Assembly (NCBI GenBank): GCA_937893835.1
Contig: CALCSS010000197.1
Location: 1-12,235, forward strand
Origin: an uncultured Fidelibacterota bacterium
GTDB taxonomy: Bacteria > Fidelibacterota > Marinisomatia > Marinisomatales > UBA1611
DNA length: 12,235 bases
Reading direction: 5' to 3'
In this document: piece after piece, positions 7,197-12,235 of the stretch
Layout: every line of letters begins with the position of its first letter
How positions within the stretch are numbered: the first letter of the stretch is position 1
Notes under the pieces: model-generated
Databases searched by the model: none
What the model was told of the DNA's origin: nothing
Seen by the model: the letters and a program-made list of their open reading frames with translations, nothing else
Made by a program: the position numbers and the translations under genes

Positions 7197-7694
7197 TTGA
7201 AGCGGGTATTACCTATACTATGCATCACTATGATTATTTCTGGTTGCGGAGCCATTCTAAATCAGGAAAGGCCAAAACCAGATTCATACTTAAAATTCCA
7301 GCAAATTAAAAAGGCCGTGATCAAAAGATTGAGTTTTCTTCCATATATAAATTATGCCCCTGATATTAATCCCAAAAAATCTGGGAAAGCCCTCTTAGAC
7401 GAGTTAAATAGATATGAGGATATCGTTGATGATCATGTCAAATTTGACATTGAAAAAGAAAATCAACTTTATCCTGATGGAAAAAGAAAAATAGGGTTTA
7501 TGAAAAAAAAGAACTATAACGATACCATTGAAGAAAAGATATTAGACATAGATGAGATTCAGAAACTGACATCTAGATATGAAAAATGGTCACTGGCATG
7601 GGAAGAGAAAGCAACGCTAGTAGGTAATGAACTTTCACTAGATGAGATCGATCTCATTAAAAGTGAGATACGAAGAATATCAAAAAAATTATGA
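7197..7694 (+). CDS. Hypothetical lipoprotein with TTG start
   Basis: 165 residues. The start is TTG at 7197: an in-frame TGA lies immediately before it, and the next in-frame ATG (residue 12) would leave no signal sequence, whereas TTG gives MKRVLPILCITMIISGC, a textbook lipobox with the lipid-bearing Cys at 17. The mature part is highly charged and largely helical, rich in Lys, Glu and Asp, with motifs such as YEKWSLAWEEKATLVGNEL near the C-terminus and no Cys after 17. No family is recognised. A four-codon ATG ORF (7186-7200) ends on a TGA that overlaps the TTG, so termination there could feed re-initiation. The gene is monocistronic, divergent from the oligopeptidase, and ends in the hairpin at 7695-7726. 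Confidence 0.75.
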   Translation: MKRVLPILCITMIISGCGAILNQERPKPDSYLKFQQIKKAVIKRLSFLPYINYAPDINPKKSGKALLDELNRYEDIVDDHVKFDIEKENQLYPDGKRKIGFMKKKNYNDTIEEKILDIDEIQKLTSRYEKWSLAWEEKATLVGNELSLDEIDLIKSEIRRISKKL

Positions 7695-7736
7695 CAATGA
7701 TCATGTGACGTCATAGAAGATCATTGATTTTATTTT
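7695..7736 (+). terminator. Terminator-like hairpin after the lipoprotein gene
   Basis: CAATGATC (7695-7702) and GATCATTG (7719-7726) are perfect complements around a 16-nt loop, starting at the base after the stop codon and followed by the T-rich ATTTTATTTT. The stem is AT-rich, so strength is uncertain. The loop contains the 8-bp palindrome TGACGTCA (7706-7713), which could also be a protein-binding site. Confidence 0.5.
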
Positions 7737-7764
7737 GACTTATATGGTTGTTTTCCTTTAAGAT
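7735..7764 (+). promoter_or_regulatory. Probable promoter of the intergenic small RNA
   Basis: TTGACT (7735-7740, five of six consensus bases), 18-bp spacer, TAAGAT (7759-7764, four of six). It predicts transcription start near 7771, just after the preceding terminator-like hairpin and just before the structured region. Confidence 0.45.
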
Positions 7765-7770
7765 ATTCTA

Positions 7771-7936
7771 GTGGAATTTTCCATTAACCAAACTAGAAAG
7801 GGGGTGATCAGTTGTCTAATTCAAGTAGTTTGCTGACCTCCAATAAATCAGCAAAATAAATCCACGTCGCTGGCATTGTGAGGTCAGTTACATTCAATAA
7901 AAAACGCGCTCTTTTTAGGGCGCGTTTTTTATTGAA
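7771..7936 (+). ncRNA. Candidate structured small RNA with a 16S-3'-end-complementary loop
   Basis: About 160 nt between a plausible promoter and a strong terminator, in an interval with no ordinary gene. Predicted stems: a small hairpin TGGA/TCCA (7772-7775/7780-7783); P2 CAAACTA/TAGTTTG (7789-7795/7826-7832) with a 30-nt loop; P3 starting at the very next base, CTGACCTC/GAGGTCAG (7833-7840/7880-7887), extended by CAAT/ATTG (7841-7844/7875-7878) and CAGC/GCTG (7849-7852/7869-7872); then the terminator. TAGAAAGGGGGTGATC (7794-7809) matches the complement of the common 16S rRNA 3' tail at 15 of 16 positions, the exception being a G.U pair; 14 of these bases lie in the P2 loop. A 15-codon ORF (TTG 7812 to TAA 7859, MSNSSSLLTSNKSAK) has that sequence as an ideally spaced Shine-Dalgarno, so a leader or microprotein mRNA is an alternative. 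It does not look like 6S, SRP, tmRNA or RNase P RNA. Confidence 0.45.
7893..7936. terminator. Bidirectional 17-bp terminator hairpin
   Basis: TTCAATAAAAAACGCGC (7893-7909) and GCGCGTTTTTTATTGAA (7920-7936) are perfect complements, with two further pairs (T.G, C-G) closing a 6-nt loop. The A6 and T6 runs flank the GC core, so it works from both sides: it can end the plus-strand small RNA and the minus-strand 11159-7929 operon. The stop codon and last codons of the carotenoid gene lie inside the stem. Confidence 0.95.
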
Positions 7937-8768
7937 ATATGTTTGCATTATATCTCATGATGATAGTTGTGATCATTCCAATTGAAAAGATCAAACCAAT
8001 AACTCCTGGTATCTTCAACCCTCTTTCAAAACATGGTCTAGATGCAATTGCGGGCAGAATGCTAAATAGAAGTCCCGGTGAATATTGAAACAATAAACTT
8101 GAATCTGTATCAGTTATAATTGGAACATGTAAAATTGTAAATAACCATAATATGATGAGGGTTGTAAAAAACCATCCACTAAAATTAAACAATGGAACGT
8201 TGTGATAAGGCCCTGGTATTTTCCACTCCCAGCGTTTCTCATCCACCGCTATTGGATCAAGCACAAGGTCAAGAATTGTCAGTAAGAAACTTGGAATGAT
8301 CAAAATGACCATCCCTTTAGATGAACCAACAAAATAATCATGACCTAGGATAAATATCGAAAAATTCAAACTCATATAGATCAATCCTGCCCATGACAAT
8401 GGGATGACCAAAGGTATCCCAGCATATATAGGACCAGGAGATTTCTCTGGATCATATTGATATTTGCCTCCAAATATAAATCCAAAATTTGAACCAAGGA
8501 TCTCCATAGAAATACTGATAAAAAATGCGATCAATGTGAACAGCATAATATTTGACCATCCCCACGATATTGAACCATGTAGTATAAAATAGCAATATCC
8601 AATGATGATCTGGACGAATCTTAATTGTTCTGCCTTATCATAATTTTGATCATGTCCAAGTTGATCCTTTTTTACAAACCAAGAAAGACCACCCAACCTA
8701 ATAATTCGATATAAGAATGGTGTAGTTATGACCAAGGCAAAAAAAATAAAGATCAATGTTCTTTCCAA
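7929..8768 (-). CDS. Carotenoid biosynthesis protein, CruF family (DUF422, membrane hydratase-like)
   Basis: 279 residues with about seven hydrophobic segments. Family signatures are SMEILGSNFGFIFGGKYQY (87-105), GIPLVIPLSWAGL (117-129), the conserved ILDLVLDPIAVDEKRWEW (165-182) and GPYHNVPLFNFSGWF (186-200). CruF and its haloarchaeal relative hydrate the terminal psi-end 1',2' double bond of carotenoids, as in myxol or bacterioruberin synthesis, in the inner membrane. The exact substrate is unknown and no other carotenoid genes are in the window. The start is TTG (8766-8768): an in-frame TAA sits shortly upstream and the next ATG is far inside. The stop of the sulfotransferase-like gene is 4 bp away, with AAGG just before it, which suggests coupling. 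It is the last gene of a four-gene operon. Confidence 0.85.
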   Translation of the reverse strand: MERTLIFIFFALVITTPFLYRIIRLGGLSWFVKKDQLGHDQNYDKAEQLRFVQIIIGYCYFILHGSISWGWSNIMLFTLIAFFISISMEILGSNFGFIFGGKYQYDPEKSPGPIYAGIPLVIPLSWAGLIYMSLNFSIFILGHDYFVGSSKGMVILIIPSFLLTILDLVLDPIAVDEKRWEWKIPGPYHNVPLFNFSGWFFTTLIILWLFTILHVPIITDTDSSLLFQYSPGLLFSILPAIASRPCFERGLKIPGVIGLIFSIGMITTIIMRYNANIFQ

Positions 8769-8772
8769 TGGT

Positions 8773-9504
8773 CTAAGGCCTTATCCTTTTTTTATGAATA
8801 GCATCATAGTATTTCATACAATTATCATATATATCAATAAGATCATCATCGAGAATTATTTTCCGATATGCATAGGGTTGAAATCCTGTTGAGTCTTGTA
8901 CTCCTTCATACCAGTATGGCGCCCAGACCCCATCAGATTTCCTTGGGCCTTTTGGCCAAAACAACATCATTGGAGAATAATCAATCCCTATCTTTTCACA
9001 TAGTTTCTTTAACATAAGTGCTGGATCTTTCAAAATATCGTCTGCATCAATAATGGGCGGTGTCACACCATTTTCTTTTTCAAGAAATTCAATGATCTCA
9101 GCCTGTTGTACATACCCCAATAAACGTTCATCATCAATAGGGAATTTTTTTCCATAACTAGCTATGACATACTTTGGGTCTCTTATTAGCAAACAATTCT
9201 GAACATCTTTTATCCAACTAATATCACAACCTTCAAGATTGTGTTGAGCCATATGCTTTTGATACCAGATTGGCCTTTCCTGGAGATTTGAATTTGTACA
9301 CATATCCACAACTGCATTCCAATTGGTACTTTGAGAATCAATGATCATATCTCTACCGGGATGATCCAATCCAGTAACAGATAGATAATGAGCGTAGAAT
9401 GGCTCGTCAAGAACCTCCGTATCATTTCGATTCTCAAACGCTCTCATCATGGCTGTGGATAGGTTTCGGGGACCTGACCACATTGCAAGAATGATTTCGG
9501 TCAT
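8773..9504 (-). CDS. Sulfotransferase-like P-loop protein
   Basis: 243 residues. The N-terminus IILAMWSGPRNLSTAMMRAF (4-23) is the PAPS-binding-type loop of sulfotransferases, followed by DTEVLDEPFYAHYL (28-41). LLIRDPKYVIASY (105-117) matches the 3'-phosphate-binding RDP...S motif. SDGVWAPYWYEGVQDSTGF (190-208) is typical of a bacterial subfamily in which sulfate transfer is not proven. Its ATG overlaps the TGA of the class IV aminotransferase gene by four bases (ATGA), so translation is coupled. In plants the related 'branched-chain-amino-acid aminotransferase-like' proteins carry both domains in one chain, which supports a functional link. The acceptor is unknown, and the protein could be a nucleotide-binding partner rather than a sulfotransferase. 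Confidence 0.82.
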   Translation of the reverse strand: MTEIILAMWSGPRNLSTAMMRAFENRNDTEVLDEPFYAHYLSVTGLDHPGRDMIIDSQSTNWNAVVDMCTNSNLQERPIWYQKHMAQHNLEGCDISWIKDVQNCLLIRDPKYVIASYGKKFPIDDERLLGYVQQAEIIEFLEKENGVTPPIIDADDILKDPALMLKKLCEKIGIDYSPMMLFWPKGPRKSDGVWAPYWYEGVQDSTGFQPYAYRKIILDDDLIDIYDNCMKYYDAIHKKRIRP

Positions 9505-10412
9505 TGATTATCGGACATGGCTTCTAGATCTAGTTCATACCATTCTTGTAATTGTCTTGTCAAAAGCCCCCTGGCCCCATCACCTATAATTATTCCATCA
9601 ACGGAAATAACGGGAATGATACCAGCAAACGTTCCTGTCACAAAAACTTCATTGGCACTATGGACATCCTCTAATGAAAAGGCTTTTTCCTTGATTGGAA
9701 CATCATTTTTTTTACATAGATCGATCACGCTGGATCTCGTGACCCCATTCAAACAATGTTCACCACTAGAGGTCCATACCTCTTTATTGAATATCATAAA
9801 AAAATTAGTTGAATTGCACGTAGAGACATTACCCTTTGGGTCCAACATAAGCCCCTCGTCCACCCCCATTTTTTCTGCCTCAATGCAAGCAGCAATACAG
9901 TTGTGCTTACTTAAAGAATTGATCCTTGGGTCCTGTATTCGATTATCTCTAATTGTATTCACTATACCCAATGTAATCCCCTCAACCTTCAATTCAGGAC
10001 TAGCTTTTTTATACTCAGGTATGATCACAACTGTTGGATCTCCAATGGTGACCTTTGGATGCTGGTAAGGTGTTGCTTTTATACCACGAGATACTATCAA
10101 ACGAATATGTACATCGGATTTCATTCCATTTATTTCTATTGTCTTCTTTAGTGCAGTTTCCATTTCATCTTTTGAAATTCCAATCTCCATTTCAATGGCC
10201 TTAGCCCCCTCATACAATCGATCTAAATGTTTGTCCAAGTGAACTAAGTGTTCATTGTGTAGGCGAACACCTTCCCAAACTCCATCACCCAAAAGATAGC
10301 CACTGTCCATTACAGACACCTTTGCCTCTGTACGATGGAAGAAGTCACCATTTACATAAATTTGAATATCATTATTTCTTGAATCGATCTTATAATCGTG
10401 AGTTGATGCCAT
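9501..10412 (-). CDS. Class IV (fold type IV) PLP-dependent aminotransferase, BCAT/D-AAT-like
   Basis: 303 residues, normal for the family. The catalytic PLP-binding Lys is K169 in RINSLSKHNCIAACIEAEKMG. Other signatures are SGYLLGDGVWEGVR (37-50), HLDRL (62-66), GVDEGLMLDPKGNVSTCNSTNFF (183-205), LNGVTRSSVI (221-230) and the phosphate-binding loop VTGTFAGIIPV (258-268). It transfers amino groups between an amino acid and a 2-oxo acid in the cytoplasm. Branched-chain, D-amino-acid and aminodeoxychorismate lyase activities share this fold, and the sequence does not settle which applies. I avoid ilvE because the neighbours are not branched-chain genes. AAGGA precedes the ATG by 7 nt and the rRNA methyltransferase stop is 3 bp upstream, so it lies within the operon; the downstream sulfotransferase-like gene overlaps it by 4 bp. 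Confidence 0.9.
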   Translation of the reverse strand: MASTHDYKIDSRNNDIQIYVNGDFFHRTEAKVSVMDSGYLLGDGVWEGVRLHNEHLVHLDKHLDRLYEGAKAIEMEIGISKDEMETALKKTIEINGMKSDVHIRLIVSRGIKATPYQHPKVTIGDPTVVIIPEYKKASPELKVEGITLGIVNTIRDNRIQDPRINSLSKHNCIAACIEAEKMGVDEGLMLDPKGNVSTCNSTNFFMIFNKEVWTSSGEHCLNGVTRSSVIDLCKKNDVPIKEKAFSLEDVHSANEVFVTGTFAGIIPVISVDGIIIGDGARGLLTRQLQEWYELDLEAMSDNQ

Positions 10413-10415
10413 AGT

Positions 10416-11159
10416 TCATTCCTTATTTATCTGTCTTTGCCTTTCAAAAAGTATGGCTGATACTGCAGCACTCACATTCAAGGAGTTTGTCTTCCCTTGC
10501 ATTGGGATCGTAGCTGAAAAATCACAGTTGTTCATAATTTTTTTTCTTATGCCTTTTCCCTCACTCCCCACTACAATGACCGTTTTGCCAGAATAATCAA
10601 TTTCATGCCACAGTGTTGCATCAATGCTGTTCTCTAGGCCAACTATCCAAAAGTCATTCTTTTTCAACTCTTCAAATCCTTGGCTTAGGTTTGTTATTTC
10701 ATATAGCGGGACATTGATAAACGCACCTTGGCTTACATGCAATACTGCTTGGGTTATTGGTGCAGAATTGTGTTGTGGAAAAATAATCCCATCTATTCCT
10801 GCACAATCTGCGGTTCTTATTATTTGGCCAAAATTTTGTGGATCCTCTATTTGATCTAGCGCCAAAAGACAAACATTGTTAGAGTCTGTATAATCAGGAA
10901 AAACATTCTCTGTCAATCTCCCGGAGAATTCTACTACTATTCCTTGGGTCCTGCCTTCAGGAAACTTGTTATAAAAATCCGTTTTATTTAATAATGATAC
11001 CATATGATCATTAATAAGATCTTTGATTCTATGCTCCTTATCTGCTCGACCCCCTTTCAATATATCAATGCCTATGACATCAAAACGTTCAGATCTTAAT
11101 AACGCGCAAGCACTATTGATACCCTTACATGTATAAATTTTATTTTTTGAATTTTTCAT
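10416..11159 (-). CDS. rlmB: SpoU/TrmH-family RNA 2'-O-methyltransferase, RlmB type
   Basis: 247 residues, the usual RlmB length. Residues ~7-80 match the substrate-binding N-terminal domain (IYTCKGINSACALLRS, then EGRTQGIVVEFSG). The SPOUT catalytic domain follows with motif 1 LDQIEDPQNFGQIIRTADCAG (101-121, including the conserved N109 and R115), motif 2 IVVGSEGKGIRKK (195-207) and motif 3 IPMQGKTNSLNVSAAVSAIL (218-237), which form the trefoil knot that binds S-adenosylmethionine. The expected reaction is 2'-O-methylation of G2251 in 23S rRNA. A close TrmH-group paralogue with another RNA target cannot be ruled out. It is the first gene of the minus-strand operon, with a possible promoter whose -10 lies about 17 bp upstream and no Shine-Dalgarno. 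Linkage of this housekeeping gene to an aminotransferase and a carotenoid gene is probably just shared transcription. Confidence 0.9.
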   Translation of the reverse strand: MKNSKNKIYTCKGINSACALLRSERFDVIGIDILKGGRADKEHRIKDLINDHMVSLLNKTDFYNKFPEGRTQGIVVEFSGRLTENVFPDYTDSNNVCLLALDQIEDPQNFGQIIRTADCAGIDGIIFPQHNSAPITQAVLHVSQGAFINVPLYEITNLSQGFEELKKNDFWIVGLENSIDATLWHEIDYSGKTVIVVGSEGKGIRKKIMNNCDFSATIPMQGKTNSLNVSAAVSAILFERQRQINKE

Positions 11160-11175
11160 ATGGTTTACTCAATAA

Positions 11176-11203
11176 ATTTTAAGCTACATATTTGAAACGA
11201 CAA
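11176..11203 (-). promoter_or_regulatory. Possible promoter of the rlmB operon
   Basis: On the minus strand TTGTCG (11198-11203), 16-bp spacer, TAAAAT (11176-11181, five of six). The predicted start near 11169 leaves a leader of about 10 nt before the ATG at 11159. Confidence 0.4.
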
Positions 11204-11273
11204 CACAAAAAAAGATTCTTCAAATTTTATTTATATTAAGCATATAAAAGTTTTTCAGTCTTAGGTGAACTGG

Positions 11274-11302
11274 TTGCGATACAATAAATTGGGAGGTACA
11301 TT
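11274..11302 (+). promoter_or_regulatory. Possible tRNA promoter
   Basis: TTGCGA (11274-11279), 17-bp spacer, TACATT (11297-11302); four of six consensus bases in each. The predicted start near 11309 gives a tRNA leader of about 28 nt containing a CAGAAA/TTTCTG hairpin (11322-11327/11332-11337). Confidence 0.35.
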
Positions 11303-11336
11303 TGCAGCCGTTTCTTGACGACAGAAATTTATTTCT

Positions 11337-11409
11337 GGGCCCATAGCTCAACGGTTAGAGCAGCAGACTCATAATCTGTTGGTTCGGGGTTCGAATCCCT
11401 GTGGGCCCA
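11337..11409 (+). tRNA. tRNA with CAU anticodon (tRNA-Met elongator or lysidine-modified tRNA-Ile2)
   Basis: A full cloverleaf: acceptor GGGCCCA/TGGGCCC (11337-11343/11402-11408), D arm GCTC/GAGC, anticodon stem GCAGA/TCTGT around loop CTCATAA with CAT at 11370-11372, T arm CGGGG-TTCGAAT-CCCTG (11385-11401), discriminator A 11409. CCA is not encoded. It is not the initiator: base 1 pairs with 72 and the three G-C pairs of the initiator anticodon stem are absent. The C4-G69 and C5-G68 acceptor pairs match determinants described for TilS recognition of E. coli tRNA-Ile2, so an isoleucine identity is quite possible. The same pairs can occur in methionine tRNAs, so I leave it open. Confidence 0.97.
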
Positions 11410-11498
11410 CTTTCATTAGAAAAAATAACATCTGTTAAATCCTCTTTTTTTATGAGTAGTATTGGAGTAGGGTTTTATATGTGATTGTTTTCTAATTT

Positions 11499-11507
11499 TG
11501 TTATAAT
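11499..11507 (+). promoter_or_regulatory. Extended -10 promoter of the 11525 gene
   Basis: TGTTATAAT is a perfect extended -10 (TGnTATAAT). A good -35 is not needed and none is seen. The predicted start near 11514 gives a leader of about 11 nt before the ATG at 11525, with a weak GAGG (11512-11515) at its 5' edge. Confidence 0.6.
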
Positions 11508-11524
11508 TGATGAGGTTTTTTCCC

Positions 11525-12235
11525 ATGAGAATTATTCTGATTTCCGTTTTATTTAGCAATCTTTTATTCCCTGTCGGTGGGGTGGTCATCTTCTATGATG
11601 GTACCACCATAGAAGGAGATGTGAGCAATGTTAATGATATCTCTGTATACATAACTCCAATGGGGCTGACCTTCCCTGAAGAGATCAGGATGGAGAACAT
11701 TGATTCTTTGAGGCTTTATGATGGAAAATTGCTTGTTGCAAACAATAAAGTTCTCCTCCTTTATGGCGATGGGCAATTCTATGAAACTGGAGTAAGTCAA
11801 GATAGCAATGAGGAAATGTATGAGGACTATGATGTGGAATACGTCATCATTCCTAATTGGAGTTTGAACTTATATTCTGGCTACCCTATCGTCAAGGCTT
11901 CTTCCTTTGAGGAATTTGATGAGAGTAATTTGATTTTCGGACTATCAGTAGGTAGCCCTTTTGGTATTTTTGCTGGAGATTTTTTTATGAATTTGATTGG
12001 CGAATTTGCCTATTATAATTTTCAACAAAAGAATGATCTCGAAGGACAGAATTTTGGTGGCCCTGCTTTTCAAATTGGATTAAGTCCTGGACTATTTATT
12101 GGTCAAGCAAGTATTAGCTTAACTGCGTGTACTGGCTTCTATCAAAATGATAAGGGAAAGATGACAAGTGGTTTTATTGCCGGTGGCAGTTTGGATATTC
12201 CCCTTGGAAATATTTTGGGTAAATACCTTGACATG
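11525..12235 (+). CDS. Secreted, probably outer-membrane protein, 3' end outside the window (partial)
   Basis: 237 residues are visible and the frame is still open at the window edge. The N-terminus MRIILISVLFSNLLFPVGG is a plausible signal peptide. Residues ~20-85 form a beta-rich domain beginning VVIFYDGTTIEGDVSNVND and continuing with repeated 'YDG/YGDG' turns, as seen in small domains of cell-surface proteins. An acidic linker follows (~91-104, SNEEMYEDYDVEYV). From ~135 the pattern alternates hydrophobic and Gly/aromatic residues (LIFGLSVGSPFGIFAGDF, GGPAFQIGLSPGLFIGQ), typical of outer-membrane beta-barrel strands. I recognise no specific family. The extended -10 at 11499-11507 makes it monocistronic or first in an operon, unlinked to the tRNA. 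Confidence 0.75.
   Translation, partial: MRIILISVLFSNLLFPVGGVVIFYDGTTIEGDVSNVNDISVYITPMGLTFPEEIRMENIDSLRLYDGKLLVANNKVLLLYGDGQFYETGVSQDSNEEMYEDYDVEYVIIPNWSLNLYSGYPIVKASSFEEFDESNLIFGLSVGSPFGIFAGDFFMNLIGEFAYYNFQQKNDLEGQNFGGPAFQIGLSPGLFIGQASISLTACTGFYQNDKGKMTSGFIAGGSLDIPLGNILGKYLDM

Noticed and set aside
7706..7713. TGACGTCA palindrome as a regulator operator
   Set aside because: Single copy inside a terminator loop after a stop codon; no known bacterial operator can be assigned. Noted in the terminator entry only.
7794..7809. Fragment of a 16S rRNA gene on the minus strand
   Set aside because: Only the last 16 bases match; the neighbouring sequence bears no resemblance to the conserved 16S helix 45 region.
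9517..10068. 183-codon plus-strand open frame opposite the aminotransferase
   Set aside because: Antisense shadow: the minus-strand protein carries complete class IV aminotransferase motifs, while this translation resembles no family.
11564..11800. Minus-strand open frame over the 11525 gene
   Set aside because: The plus-strand frame has a signal peptide, an extended -10 promoter and barrel-like strands; the minus frame is its shadow.

Overview
The window is AT-rich bacterial chromosome (about one third GC by eye). It looks like a free-living, probably marine Gram-negative of the Bacteroidota/FCB kind, possibly a SAR406 (Marinimicrobia)-like lineage. Supporting this are Sec and lipoprotein signal peptides, a MORN-variant secreted protein, a dockerin-tailed arylsulfotransferase, a lipoprotein-type oligopeptidase B, a CruF-type carotenoid protein, rare Shine-Dalgarno sequences and some TTG starts. 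The taxonomic guess is inference; no rRNA gene or marker tree is available here. I see no CRISPR array, intact insertion sequence or phage gene.

Layout, left to right. 1-255: mostly non-coding, with a weak zinc-ribbon-like remnant on the minus strand and a hairpin at 203-224. 256-1530 (+): secreted arylsulfotransferase-like protein with a C-terminal dockerin. 1531-1729: convergent gap with a perfect 12-bp inverted repeat and an alternative stem. 1730-2211 (-): a 39-residue small ORF followed by a 113-residue membrane-anchored protein. 2353-2844 (+): secreted MORN-variant repeat protein ending at a strong terminator. 2938-4813 (+): three-gene operon of a small membrane protein, a stand-alone cyclic-nucleotide-binding domain protein and an AI-2E/PerM-family membrane protein. 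4819-6948 (-): S9A oligopeptidase, convergent with the operon across only 5 bp. 7197-7694 (+): small lipoprotein with a TTG start. 7735-7936: probable intergenic small RNA. 7929-11159 (-): compact four-gene operon transcribed in the order SpoU/RlmB-type rRNA methyltransferase, class IV aminotransferase, sulfotransferase-like protein, CruF-type carotenoid protein, with gaps of 3, -4 and 4 bp. 11337-11409 (+): tRNA with a CAU anticodon. 11525-window end (+): start of a secreted, probably outer-membrane protein with an extended -10 promoter.

The most unusual element is the 7735-7936 intergenic unit. A plausible promoter is followed by three stem-loops and a 17-bp bidirectional terminator. Nucleotides 7794-7809 complement the common bacterial 16S rRNA 3' end over 16 positions, with one G.U pair, and most of that stretch is predicted to sit in a hairpin loop. 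Few genes here have a Shine-Dalgarno, so a full-length one in a gene-poor interval stands out. The second point of interest is the overlapping aminotransferase/sulfotransferase-like pair, which mirrors a fusion protein known from plants.
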